DNA of 32,685 nt from CBFDBF01 sp050287965 (GTDB lineage Bacteria > Pseudomonadota > Gammaproteobacteria > Chromatiales > Chromatiaceae), in NCBI GenBank assembly GCA_050287965.1, contig JBNKCX010000034.1:1-32685 (forward strand), given 5' to 3'. Within the stretch, counting starts at the first letter, position 1. Every line of letters starts with the position of its first letter. A model generated the notes under the pieces. The model made no database searches and was not told where the DNA came from. It worked only from the letters and a program-made list of their open reading frames with translations. Positions 24,954 through 32,685 of this stretch are shown here, one piece after another. Made by a program: the position numbers and the translations under genes.

Positions 24954-25475
24954 ATGACAACCGGAGCGGAAAACGATCTCAGCCTCGCGAAACCCCCGGG
25001 CCTGTTGCGCCGGCTGGCGGCGATATTCTATGACTCGCTGTTGCTTGCGGCTCTGCTGGTGGTAGCCTCCGCGCTGATAACGCTGCCGGTGGGTTTCATT
25101 CTCGGCAAACAGGCGGCGGAGGGTCTGGGCGAAAATCCCCTGTTCCTGTTCTGGCTCGATCTTATACCACTGCTGTTTTTCTCCTGGTTCTGGCGACGCG
25201 GGGGACAGACCATCGGCATGCGGGCCTGGGGGCTGAAGTTGGTCAGCCGTGACGGCGGGCCGGTAACGGTGGGCAGGACCGTTCTGCGGTTTTTCGCCGC
25301 ACTCCTCTCCTGGGCTGCATGCGGTCTGGGCTTTCTCTGGATCCTGGTGGACCCGGAACGGCTCGCCTGGCATGACCGCCTGTCAGGTACGCGCCTAGTG
25401 CACGCGGCGCAGCACCCAGAAACCGAGGGCCAGCATGGCGAAGGCGGGGAAGGACGCGGAAAAAAGCGGATTTAG
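24954..25475 (+). CDS. RDD-family membrane protein
   Basis: A 173-residue protein with transmembrane segments near 27-52, 63-83 and 107-127. The RDD signature is degenerate (LLRRLAAIFYDSLLL), and the later GQTIGMRAWGLKLV and DRLSGTRLV phrases are typical. These proteins are proposed to be transporters or membrane chaperones. The last 27 codons overlap the 3' end of lptG on the other strand, and the tail after TRLV is hydrophilic. It follows the DUF971-MoaD gene by 20 nt. Confidence 0.88.
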   Translation: MTTGAENDLSLAKPPGLLRRLAAIFYDSLLLAALLVVASALITLPVGFILGKQAAEGLGENPLFLFWLDLIPLLFFSWFWRRGGQTIGMRAWGLKLVSRDGGPVTVGRTVLRFFAALLSWAACGLGFLWILVDPERLAWHDRLSGTRLVHAAQHPETEGQHGEGGEGRGKKRI

Positions 25476-26459
25476 CTCGTACACCACGGCCATGTGACTG
25501 AACACCTTGTTCAGGAGGAAAAAACCGGTGCCGATCACGGTACCGGCAAAGATACGCGGGCCGATCCCAACCGTACGCAGAACGCCGAAGACGAAGGGAA
25601 CCGAAAGAAAAACCATCACCAGGGTTACCACCGGCATTATGATCTTGCTCCAGAAGGCCACCTCGAAGGGGATGGCGCTCTGGCCGTTCTCGTGCATAAA
25701 GCGAATATAACGATAAAGTCCCCACGCCGGCAGCATGGTGGGCCTCACCACCACCACATTCAGCAGCGACGGGTTCAGCATCGAGTCCCAGGAGGCGTTT
25801 TCAAGATGTCTGCTGACTACGCCTTCGTCCGAGAATTCGCTCTGCCGGATATCGCTTAAAAGCCAACGATCATCCCGGTACTGGGCAAAACCGGCATGGG
25901 TCGCCAGCCGCAGTTTCCCTTCCTCGGAGAACTCGTAGATATATATATCCTTCAGCCGCGCCCCCGGCAGGATCTGACGAATGTTTACAAAGGAATCCCC
26001 GTCCCTGGCCCAGAAACCATACTCGGTCTGCAGGGTTATCTGTTCGGAGATCTTGGAGGCGCGCATGGTCTCGGCATACTGTTCGGTGTTCGGAGCGATA
26101 AGTTCTCCGACGACGATCACCACCACCATCATCACCACGCCGGCCTTGAGCGCCGACAACACGATCCTGCCCAGGGAAACACCGGCCGCCCGCATGGCGA
26201 TCAACTCGGAATGACTTGCCAGGCCGCCCAGACCGACCATGCTGCCGAGCAGGACGGCAACCGGAAATATCTCATAGGTCCTCCGAGGAATGATCAACAG
26301 CACATAGAGAAAGGCATCTATAGTGGTGTAGTCCCCCTCCCCCACATCACCCAGTTCCTCCATCAGGTTGCCGAACGCGACCAGAATCAATAGCAACAGC
26401 AACACAATCAGGATGCTGGCGATCACCGTTTTCCCGATATAACGATCCAGGACCCTCAC
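25395..26459 (-). CDS. lptG: LPS export permease LptG
   Basis: One of the two transmembrane subunits of the LptB2FG ABC transporter that extracts lipopolysaccharide from the inner membrane. The 354-residue product has the expected six helices (about 12-33, 55-82, 97-120, 268-292, 300-321, 330-348) with a periplasmic beta-jellyroll between the third and fourth. The RDYIGKT...-type start (VLDRYIGKTV) is typical. Overlaps lptF by 4 nt. Its 3' end is overlapped by RDD on the opposite strand. Confidence 0.96.
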   Translation of the reverse strand: MRVLDRYIGKTVIASILIVLLLLLILVAFGNLMEELGDVGEGDYTTIDAFLYVLLIIPRRTYEIFPVAVLLGSMVGLGGLASHSELIAMRAAGVSLGRIVLSALKAGVVMMVVVIVVGELIAPNTEQYAETMRASKISEQITLQTEYGFWARDGDSFVNIRQILPGARLKDIYIYEFSEEGKLRLATHAGFAQYRDDRWLLSDIRQSEFSDEGVVSRHLENASWDSMLNPSLLNVVVVRPTMLPAWGLYRYIRFMHENGQSAIPFEVAFWSKIIMPVVTLVMVFLSVPFVFGVLRTVGIGPRIFAGTVIGTGFFLLNKVFSHMAVVYELNPLFSASFPAFAMLALGFWVLRRVH

Positions 26460-27598
26460 TTTGATCTCCTTACCAGAAGCCGGCGCTGCAGCCGGTCAAA
26501 GCGGGAGGATTTGATGAACAGCAACATACCTCCCAGGATCAACATAAGCGGATGCACCCACCAACGCCCCAGCCAAAGGGGTGTGGTACCGTCCTTCATC
26601 CAGCTTCCCGAGATCGCCTGCAGGTTCATAAAAATAAAATAGAAGATAATGGCCAGTGCGATCTGCCCCGAGATCCCCTCTTTCGGCATGGATCTACATA
26701 GAGGGACACTAAGCAGTGCGAACACGAAGACCGCCAACGGCAACATCAGACGCTGCTGGAACTCCGCCTGATCCTTGACCTTGTTCGAATTCATAAGAAC
26801 CATGGTCGGCTGCGCCCTGCGTGAGATATTCTCTTCCTGGATAGGCTGCCTGGCGATCCGCACACCGTAATTGCCGAGTTCCCCTACTGAATATTCGTTG
26901 CTCCCCGGTTCGCCTTCGTAACGCCATCCGTTTTGCAGCACCACAAACCGGTCACCGGTCTTTTCATCCACGAACTGGTGGCCTTCGGCCGCGGTAACCA
27001 GGCCCAGCGTCCCGTGCTGTCGGTTTTGCACGAAGACGTTACGCAGCTTGCTTTTGTCCTCGGACATCTCTTCCACGTAAAAAACCAGGCCGCCCTTGCG
27101 GAACTCATTAAAGCGACCGGCGATAGCGCTGGCGAATTCCGCCGTCTCCTCCTGCTCTTTCAGGATCTCCTCTTTGGTCAGGTTCATCCAGGGAAGCACT
27201 GCCGTGGTCATCCCGGCCACCAGGATGGAAACCGGCAGCGCCGAATAGAGGACCGACCGGTATATCCGCAGTGTCCCGACCCCGCTGGCGGCCAGCGCGG
27301 TCATTTCGCTATCGCGATACATACGCCCGATGGCGTAAAGGATGGAGAAGAAAAAGGCCGGGGGCAGTACGGTCCCCAGAACACGCAACGCATCGAGTCC
27401 CACCAGGGTAAACAACACGTCATTACTGATAATTCCGGACGCCGCGCTCTTCAGAATCTTCATGAAACCCTGTCCCAGAAAGATAAGGAACAGCACGGAG
27501 AGGATCGCCAGAAAGGACTTGATCACTTCCCACAGGATATAGCGATCGATGATGGGGATCGCCGCATGGAATCTGGAACGGAGGTTATTGAGAATCAT
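26456..27598 (-). CDS. lptF: LPS export permease LptF
   Basis: Partner of LptG, 380 residues with the same six-helix and jellyroll layout. IIDRYILWEVIKSFLAILSV marks the first helix, and MYRDSEMTALAASGV is the coupling loop for the LptB ATPase. It is divergent from pepA with a 158-nt gap, the common arrangement in gammaproteobacteria. No consensus promoter was recognised in that gap, though ATATAC/TATAAA-like stretches near 27658-27681 are candidates. Confidence 0.96.
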   Translation of the reverse strand: MILNNLRSRFHAAIPIIDRYILWEVIKSFLAILSVLFLIFLGQGFMKILKSAASGIISNDVLFTLVGLDALRVLGTVLPPAFFFSILYAIGRMYRDSEMTALAASGVGTLRIYRSVLYSALPVSILVAGMTTAVLPWMNLTKEEILKEQEETAEFASAIAGRFNEFRKGGLVFYVEEMSEDKSKLRNVFVQNRQHGTLGLVTAAEGHQFVDEKTGDRFVVLQNGWRYEGEPGSNEYSVGELGNYGVRIARQPIQEENISRRAQPTMVLMNSNKVKDQAEFQQRLMLPLAVFVFALLSVPLCRSMPKEGISGQIALAIIFYFIFMNLQAISGSWMKDGTTPLWLGRWWVHPLMLILGGMLLFIKSSRFDRLQRRLLVRRSK

Positions 27599-27756
27599 GC
27601 TGCCGCGGTGGATTTATTTTCCGCCCAGGGCGCCTGCAGACCGCCTTCGGGCTATGGTATAAAGTGGCATATTTCGTATATTCGACATCCTGTTCCATCC
27701 TATCGAAAAACAGCCTGGGTGAGAATAGAGATCGGTCCAGATCATCAGGAGCATAC

Positions 27757-29256
27757 ATGGAATACAGCATCAAAGTCGGAGATCCGTCCAAACAGCGCAC
27801 CGCCTGCCTGGTTCTGGGTATTTTCGATAAGCGCAGACTTTCGCCATGTGCGGAAACCGTGGACCGTGCCAGCAAGGGATTCCTGAGCCGGGTACTCAAA
27901 CGGGGCGACCTGGAGGGCAAAACCGGCCAGAGCCTGATGCTGTACGACGTTCCGGGCATCGCCGCCCAGCGCGTTCTGCTGGTGGGTTGCGGTCCGGAAA
28001 AGGAGTTTACCGCCGCCCGCTATCGCAAGACGGTAGCCAAGGCCGTGGCTGAACTGAACAGCGGCGGGGCGACGGAAGCGATCTGCTGCCTGCCCGAACT
28101 TCCGCTCAAGGACAGCTCGCTCTACGCCGCTGTCCGGGATGCGGTGACCACGGCGGAAGAAGGTGTTTACCGGTTTGATCAGTGTAAGAGCGACGCCGAG
28201 CGGCCGCGCCGCCCATTGAAGAAACTGGGACTGATCCTGAGCGACCGGCGGCAGTTAAACACCGCCGAAAAGGCCTGCCGGCATGGCCAGGCCATCGCCG
28301 CCGGCGTGGCACTCGCCAAGGATCTGGGCAATCTGCCGGGAAACATCTGCACCCCCTCCTATCTGTCCGACCAGGCACGGAAGCTGGGACGCAAATCCCG
28401 CCGCCTCCGGGTGCAGATCCTGGGAGAAAAGCAGATGGAGAAACTGGGCATGGGCGCCCTGCTCTCGGTCTCCAAAGGCAGCCGGCAGCCGGCGCAACTG
28501 ATCGTGATGGAGTACCGCGGGGGGAAACCCACCAGCAAACCGGTGGTCCTTGTAGGCAAGGGACTTACCTTCGACGCCGGCGGCATCTCCATCAAACCCT
28601 CGGCCGCCATGGATGAGATGAAATTCGATATGTGCGGTGGTGCCAGTGTGCTCGGGACCATGGCGGCCTGCCTGGAACTGAAACTCCCCATCAACCTGGT
28701 GGGAATCGTCCCCGCCTCGGAAAACCTGCCGGATGGCGCCGCCAACAAACCGGGTGACATCGTAACCAGTATGTCCGGCCAGACCATCGAGATACTGAAC
28801 ACCGACGCCGAGGGTCGCCTGATCCTCTGCGACGCCCTGACTTACGCGGAACGCTTTGAGCCGGCGGCGGTAATCGACATCGCCACCCTTACCGGCGCCT
28901 GTGTGGTCGCCCTGGGCAGCCACGCCTCCGGCCTGCTGAGCAACAACGAGGAACTGGCCAAGGAGGTACTGGAGGCGGGAACTCACAGCGGCGATCGCGC
29001 ATGGCAGCTACCCTTGTGGGACGATTACCAGGAACAACTGGACAGCAACTTCGCGGACATGGCCAATATCGGCGGCAAAAGAGCCGGCACCATAACCGCC
29101 GCCTGTTTCCTCTCCCGCTACACCAGGAAATACAAGTGGGCCCACCTGGATATCGCCGGAAGCGCCTGGCATGGCGGCAAAGCCAAGGGCGCAACCGGCC
29201 GGCCGGTACCGTTACTCTCCCAGTTCCTGCTGAAACGGTGCAAATTGAGTGACTAG
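27757..29256 (+). CDS. pepA: Leucyl aminopeptidase PepA
   Basis: Hexameric M17 zinc/manganese aminopeptidase, also a DNA-binding protein at cer-type sites and in gene regulation in E. coli. The 499-residue product holds the catalytic block VGKGLTFDAGGISIK (from 266; K268, D273) and the signature NTDAEGRL at 348-355. The ATG at 27757 has AGGAG 6 nt upstream; an open frame from 27664 has no family similarity. Its end overlaps the holC start by 8 nt. Confidence 0.97.
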   Translation: MEYSIKVGDPSKQRTACLVLGIFDKRRLSPCAETVDRASKGFLSRVLKRGDLEGKTGQSLMLYDVPGIAAQRVLLVGCGPEKEFTAARYRKTVAKAVAELNSGGATEAICCLPELPLKDSSLYAAVRDAVTTAEEGVYRFDQCKSDAERPRRPLKKLGLILSDRRQLNTAEKACRHGQAIAAGVALAKDLGNLPGNICTPSYLSDQARKLGRKSRRLRVQILGEKQMEKLGMGALLSVSKGSRQPAQLIVMEYRGGKPTSKPVVLVGKGLTFDAGGISIKPSAAMDEMKFDMCGGASVLGTMAACLELKLPINLVGIVPASENLPDGAANKPGDIVTSMSGQTIEILNTDAEGRLILCDALTYAERFEPAAVIDIATLTGACVVALGSHASGLLSNNEELAKEVLEAGTHSGDRAWQLPLWDDYQEQLDSNFADMANIGGKRAGTITAACFLSRYTRKYKWAHLDIAGSAWHGGKAKGATGRPVPLLSQFLLKRCKLSD

Positions 29257-29680
29257 GGTCGATTTCTATATCCTCGGAGACCAAACTCCGGGGGACCGCT
29301 TCCAGCTGGCGTGCCGACTGACCGAAAAGGCCTGGCTGCAGGGACATCGGATCTGCCTGTTCACGGGTTCCGAGGCGGAGAGTGAACACCTGGATCGGCT
29401 GCTCTGGACCTTCCGCCAGGCCAGTTTTCTGCCCCATGGGATCGCCGGGAAGTCCGATCCCGAAATCACTCCTATACTTATCAGTCACAGGGATAACATA
29501 GGCACGGAGCACGATCTGTTGATCAACCTCACTACCCAGGTACCGGAATTCTTCAGCCGCTTCAACCGGTTGGCTGAACTCATAGATCACGATGGGGAAA
29601 ACCGCCGGCTCGGCCGGGAACGTTATCGGTATTACCGTGACCGCGGCTACCCCCTCGACAGCCACGAGATTCGGAAATGA
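29249..29680 (+). CDS. holC: DNA polymerase III chi subunit HolC
   Basis: Clamp-loader accessory protein that binds SSB. The 143-residue product starts with GTG at 29249 and begins VDFYIL, as is usual for HolC. Late features EFFSRFNRLAELID and RERYRYYRDRGYPLDSHEI match the family. It follows pepA (8-nt overlap) and overlaps the next gene by 4 nt. valS, the frequent next neighbour in gammaproteobacteria, is not present here. Confidence 0.92.
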   Translation: MTRVDFYILGDQTPGDRFQLACRLTEKAWLQGHRICLFTGSEAESEHLDRLLWTFRQASFLPHGIAGKSDPEITPILISHRDNIGTEHDLLINLTTQVPEFFSRFNRLAELIDHDGENRRLGRERYRYYRDRGYPLDSHEIRK

Positions 29681-30093
29681 ACGACGACTACTTCGACGAC
29701 GACCCCGATAAGGCGCCTTTCTTCCCGGGAAAGGACCCGCGGGACGAGGAGGAATCCCTGGCCGTCGATGAACAGGGGATTCCCATCCTGGAAGAGGTGT
29801 TTGATCCGGATCTAGATCTTTCCGAGGACAGCGCCCTTGTCTCGGGACTGGTGACCGAGTCCCACGGCCTCAAGCTGCCGGACAAGGGGATTCTCCTGGA
29901 CGCGCTCAAGGAGCAACTACTCGTCCGGATGGAGCAGGAGCTTGAGGAGATCACTCACCATATCGCCATAGCCGTTACGGCGCAGCTTTCCCGTGGTATG
30001 GAACAGACCATCCGGGAAGAACTGGAACGCTCCCTCGGTCATCATCTGGAAGCACTGCTGGACCGCACCCTCAAACAATCCACTGTCGACTGA
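29677..30093 (+). CDS. Acidic hypothetical protein after holC
   Basis: A 138-residue protein with no recognised domain. The N-terminal half (1-65) is strongly acidic and probably disordered (NDDYFDDDPDK, PRDEEESLAVDE). The second half looks helical and amphipathic (LLDALKEQLLVRMEQELEEITHHIAIAV...), which may form a coiled-coil oligomer. It is translationally coupled to holC by an ATGA overlap. A link to the replication clamp loader is only inferred from position. It converges on parC with a 6-nt gap. Confidence 0.75.
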   Translation: MNDDYFDDDPDKAPFFPGKDPRDEEESLAVDEQGIPILEEVFDPDLDLSEDSALVSGLVTESHGLKLPDKGILLDALKEQLLVRMEQELEEITHHIAIAVTAQLSRGMEQTIREELERSLGHHLEALLDRTLKQSTVD

Positions 30094-30099
30094 TAACCG

Positions 30100-32355
30100 T
30101 TAACTGTCTTCCACCTCGACTACATCCACCTTGCGGAAACCCCGCGGCAGCTTGCCGCCCCGACGACCCCGTTCCCCCTGGTAGTGATCCAGATCGCTTT
30201 CCTTCAGGGTGATGTAGCGTTTGCCGGAGTAGGCGGTCAGTTTTCCCCCTTGCGGAACGCAGGCCACCGCCGCCACGAACTCCTCGCGGCTGACCACTCG
30301 TTTGCTTGGGATCCCGATGATCTTGTTTCCCTTGCCGCGACTCAGGGCCGGAAGCTCGGAAACCGGAAACACCAGCATACGTCCTTCGTTGCTTATGGCC
30401 ACCACCCGATCACTCTCCGGATCGGTGACCGCCGCCGGCTGCAGCACCCGGGCCCCCTTGGGCAGCGAGAGCAGCGCCTTACCCGCCTTGTTCTTGGCGT
30501 AGAGTTCCTTGAGCTGAACCAGGAATCCGTAACCGGCATCCGAGGCCACCAGGTACCAGCGGTCACCGTCGCCGCCGAGGACCGCCCGGAAGGACGCCCC
30601 TTTGGGCGGGGTCAGGCGGCCGGTGAGGGGCTCTCCCTGTCCCCGGGCGGAGGGTAAGGTATGGGCCGGCAGGGAGTAGCTGCGGCCGGCGCTGTCCAGG
30701 AACATCACCGGCTGGTTGCTGCGCAGCCGGGCTGCCGCGAGAAAGCTGTCCCCCGATTTGAAACTGAGTCCGGAGGGATCGATATCGTAGCCCTTGGCGG
30801 CACGAACCCAGCCCTTTTCCGATAGCACCACGGTAATCGGCTCGCTGGGAGTCAGTTCCGTTTCGTCCAGGGCCTCCGCCGACTCCCGTTCCACCATGGG
30901 GGAACGGCGGTCATCGCCATACTCCTCCACATCGGCCTCGATCTCCTTGCGGATAAGGGTACGCATCCGCTGCTTCGAGCCCAGGGTCTGCTCCAGCCCC
31001 TTGCGTTCCTCCGCCAGTTCCTCCTGTTCAGCGCGGATCCTGATCTCCTCCAGTTTGGCCAGATGACGCAGACGCAGGTTGAGGATCGCCTCGGCCTGGG
31101 TCTCACTGAGAGAGAAACGTTTGATCAGCTCCGCCTTGGGATCCTCTTCATTGCGGATGATGGCGATCACCTCGTCGATATTGAGGTAGGCGATCATCAA
31201 GCCCTCAAGGATGTGCAACCGTTCATTGACCTGATCGAGACGGTATTGCAGACGCCGTCGCACCGTTTCAGTACGAAACTCCAGCCACTCCTTGAGCAGT
31301 ACCCGCAGATCCTTTACCTGCGGTCTGCCGTCCAGGCCGATTACGTTCAGATTCACCCGGTAACTGCGCTCCAGATCCGTGGAGGCGAACAGGTGGGACA
31401 TAAGACGCTCCACATCCACCCGGTTGGAACGGGGCACAATGATCAGGCGCGTGGGGTTTTCATGGTCCGACTCATCCCGCAGGTCCTCCACCATCGGCAG
31501 CTTCTTGGCCTGCATCTGTTGAGCGATCTGCTCCAGTACCCGGGCGCCCGACACCTGGTGGGGCAATGCGGTAATGACGATATCCCCCTGTTCCATTTCG
31601 TAGCGAGCGCGCATCCGGAAGCTCCCGTTCCCGCTCTGATAGATCTTCAGCAACTCCGCCTTGGGGGTGATGATTTCCGCCTCGGTGGGAAGATCAGGCC
31701 CCAGGATATCCTTGCACAGCTCCGCCACCGTCGACTTGGGTTTTTCCAGCAGCCGGATACAGGCTGCCGCCACCTCCCGCAGATTGTGCGACGGGATATC
31801 TGTGGCCATGCCCACGGCGATCCCCGAGGTACCGTTCAGCAACAGGTTGGGCAGACGGGCCGGCAGCACCACCGGTTCCTTCAGGGTCCCGTCGAAATTG
31901 GGCTGCCAGTCCACCGTTCCCTGCCCGAGTTCCGCCAGGAGCAGATGCGCGTAGGCGGTCAGGCGTGCCTCGGTGTATCGCATGGCGGCGAAGGATTTCG
32001 GATCATCCGCCGATCCCCAGTTCCCCTGGCCATTGATCAGCGGATAGCGGTAAGAAAAATCCTGAGCCATCAGCACCATTGCCTCATAACAGGCGCTGTC
32101 CCCGTGAGGGTGAAACTTACCCAGCACGTCACCCACGGTACGGGCCGACTTCTTAAACTTGGCCGCTGCCGACAGCCCGAGCTCCGACATGGCGTACACA
32201 ATGCGCCGCTGCACCGGTTTCAGCCCGTCCCCGATATGCGGCAGGGCGCGGTCGAGAATGACGTACATGGAGTAGTCCAGATACGCCTTCTCGGAAAATT
32301 CCCCCAGAGGCATCCGTTCGATGCCTTCCAGGCTTTGGTCGTTATCTTTGGCCAT
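30100..32355 (-). CDS. parC: DNA topoisomerase IV subunit A ParC
   Basis: Cleavage subunit of the enzyme that decatenates replicated chromosomes. The 751-residue product contains the GDGLKPVQRRIVYAM start, active-site Tyr127 (AAMRYTEARL) and the C-terminal beta-pinwheel. The short pinwheel and length (E. coli ParC 752) favour ParC over GyrA. The quinolone region reads HPHGDSACYEAMV; Ser87 and Glu91 match E. coli Ser80 and Glu84, so it looks like the sensitive type. parE is not in the window. Confidence 0.96.
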   Translation of the reverse strand: MAKDNDQSLEGIERMPLGEFSEKAYLDYSMYVILDRALPHIGDGLKPVQRRIVYAMSELGLSAAAKFKKSARTVGDVLGKFHPHGDSACYEAMVLMAQDFSYRYPLINGQGNWGSADDPKSFAAMRYTEARLTAYAHLLLAELGQGTVDWQPNFDGTLKEPVVLPARLPNLLLNGTSGIAVGMATDIPSHNLREVAAACIRLLEKPKSTVAELCKDILGPDLPTEAEIITPKAELLKIYQSGNGSFRMRARYEMEQGDIVITALPHQVSGARVLEQIAQQMQAKKLPMVEDLRDESDHENPTRLIIVPRSNRVDVERLMSHLFASTDLERSYRVNLNVIGLDGRPQVKDLRVLLKEWLEFRTETVRRRLQYRLDQVNERLHILEGLMIAYLNIDEVIAIIRNEEDPKAELIKRFSLSETQAEAILNLRLRHLAKLEEIRIRAEQEELAEERKGLEQTLGSKQRMRTLIRKEIEADVEEYGDDRRSPMVERESAEALDETELTPSEPITVVLSEKGWVRAAKGYDIDPSGLSFKSGDSFLAAARLRSNQPVMFLDSAGRSYSLPAHTLPSARGQGEPLTGRLTPPKGASFRAVLGGDGDRWYLVASDAGYGFLVQLKELYAKNKAGKALLSLPKGARVLQPAAVTDPESDRVVAISNEGRMLVFPVSELPALSRGKGNKIIGIPSKRVVSREEFVAAVACVPQGGKLTAYSGKRYITLKESDLDHYQGERGRRGGKLPRGFRKVDVVEVEDS

Positions 32356-32403
32356 ATTTGCCCTATCTGCTATGCGGTAAAGGTGGATCTCACTTGGCTC
32401 AGG

Positions 32404-32432
32404 ATAATACGGAAAGCGGTGGAGATTGTCAC
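32404..32432 (-). promoter_or_regulatory. Likely sigma-70 promoter of parC
   Basis: On the minus strand GTGACA (32432-32427) and TATTAT (32409-32404) each match consensus at five of six bases with a 17-nt spacer. The predicted leader to the ATG at 32355 is about 42 nt. GATAGGG lies 5 nt before the ATG. Confidence 0.65.
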
Positions 32433-32600
32433 AAGGGGATTGGGAATCGGGTGGCCGGGAGTTGTATATTCACCCGGGCATTATTTGAAACTCAGCAACC
32501 AGTTTTATGACCCATCTGCAGTTGAATTTCCACGTTAGGTAATGAGTTTCGCAGCCTGTCGGCCCCGGTGCTCTTTGATGCTTTATCTGATTGGCTGCGA

Positions 32601-32634
32601 GCCTATTTCTTTTGCTTGCCCAAAAGAAATAGGC
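32601..32634. repeat. 14-bp perfect hairpin at the window end
   Basis: GCCTATTTCTTTTG (32601-32614) and CAAAAGAAATAGGC (32621-32634) are exact inverted copies around CTTGCC, continuing into GAAAGAAAAGGGCAC. I recall closely similar TTTCTTTTG...CAAAAGAAA strings as dispersed elements in several proteobacteria. Bases 32433-32600 show nothing I can name. The element may continue past the window edge. Confidence 0.8.
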
Positions 32635-32685
32635 GAAAGAAAAGGGCACTCCACGACTTGCCCCTTCGGGGTACCCTGCGTTCCT

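Noticed and set aside
31063..32538. 491-codon forward frame over parC
   Set aside because: It is an antisense shadow of a high-confidence gene with no recognisable domain; the same applies to the 443-codon forward frame at 3203-4534.

Overview
This window reads as chromosome of a moderately GC-rich gammaproteobacterium. The evidence is the order yebC-ruvCAB-ybgC-tolQRAB-pal-cpoB-queE-queC, a tRNA-Lys beyond that cluster, divergent lptFG and pepA-holC, and a parC gene. A YedE-type sulfur-compound permease, tRNA methylthiotransferase MtaB, and short AACT-core heptamer repeats together suggest a sulfur-oxidising lineage (Chromatiales/Thiotrichales-like). Genus cannot be read from the sequence.

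Layout. Positions 1-264 hold two opposed heptamer arrays and a -10 box before mtaB. mtaB and a PAP2 phosphatase run forward to 2303. On the minus strand lie a Mut7-C RNase-type protein and a 1163-residue protein that I think may be a pyrophosphate-type PEP carboxykinase. Forward tatD-tcdA follow, then a reverse Rap1a-like secreted protein. The gap 8831-9183 holds a candidate small RNA with its own terminator, facing a tRNA-Lys(UUU) that has a near-ideal promoter and a separate terminator. An ankyrin lipoprotein and yedE lie between the tRNA and queC. From 11667 to 22162 almost everything is on the minus strand in one packed block: lipase-like hydrolase, yebC, ruvC, ruvA, ruvB, ybgC, tolQ, tolR, tolA, tolB, pal, cpoB, queE, queC. 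From 22192 the plus strand carries an HDOD-GAF regulator, a TatD-linked radical SAM protein, a DUF971-MoaD fusion and an RDD membrane protein. Then come lptG/lptF (minus), pepA-holC-acidic protein (plus) and parC (minus). The last 330 bases hold the parC promoter and a 14-bp perfect hairpin.

How the genes work together. The Tol-Pal set constricts the outer membrane at division, LptFG exports lipopolysaccharide, RuvABC resolves Holliday junctions, and ParC and HolC serve chromosome replication and segregation. tRNA modification recurs: MtaB and TcdA both act on t6A37 of ANN-decoding tRNAs, and the tRNA-Lys(UUU) they would act on is in the same window. QueE and QueC make the preQ0 precursor of queuosine.

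The most unusual material is non-coding. A family of heptamer arrays with an AACT core sits in operon spacers, in two places as inverted pairs. Other notable items are a 12-copy pentamer at the end of a gene, the candidate small RNA with a C/U-rich loop, and a hairpin that buries the tolR ribosome-binding site. The best protein-level candidates are the 1163-residue enzyme and the DUF971-MoaD fusion.
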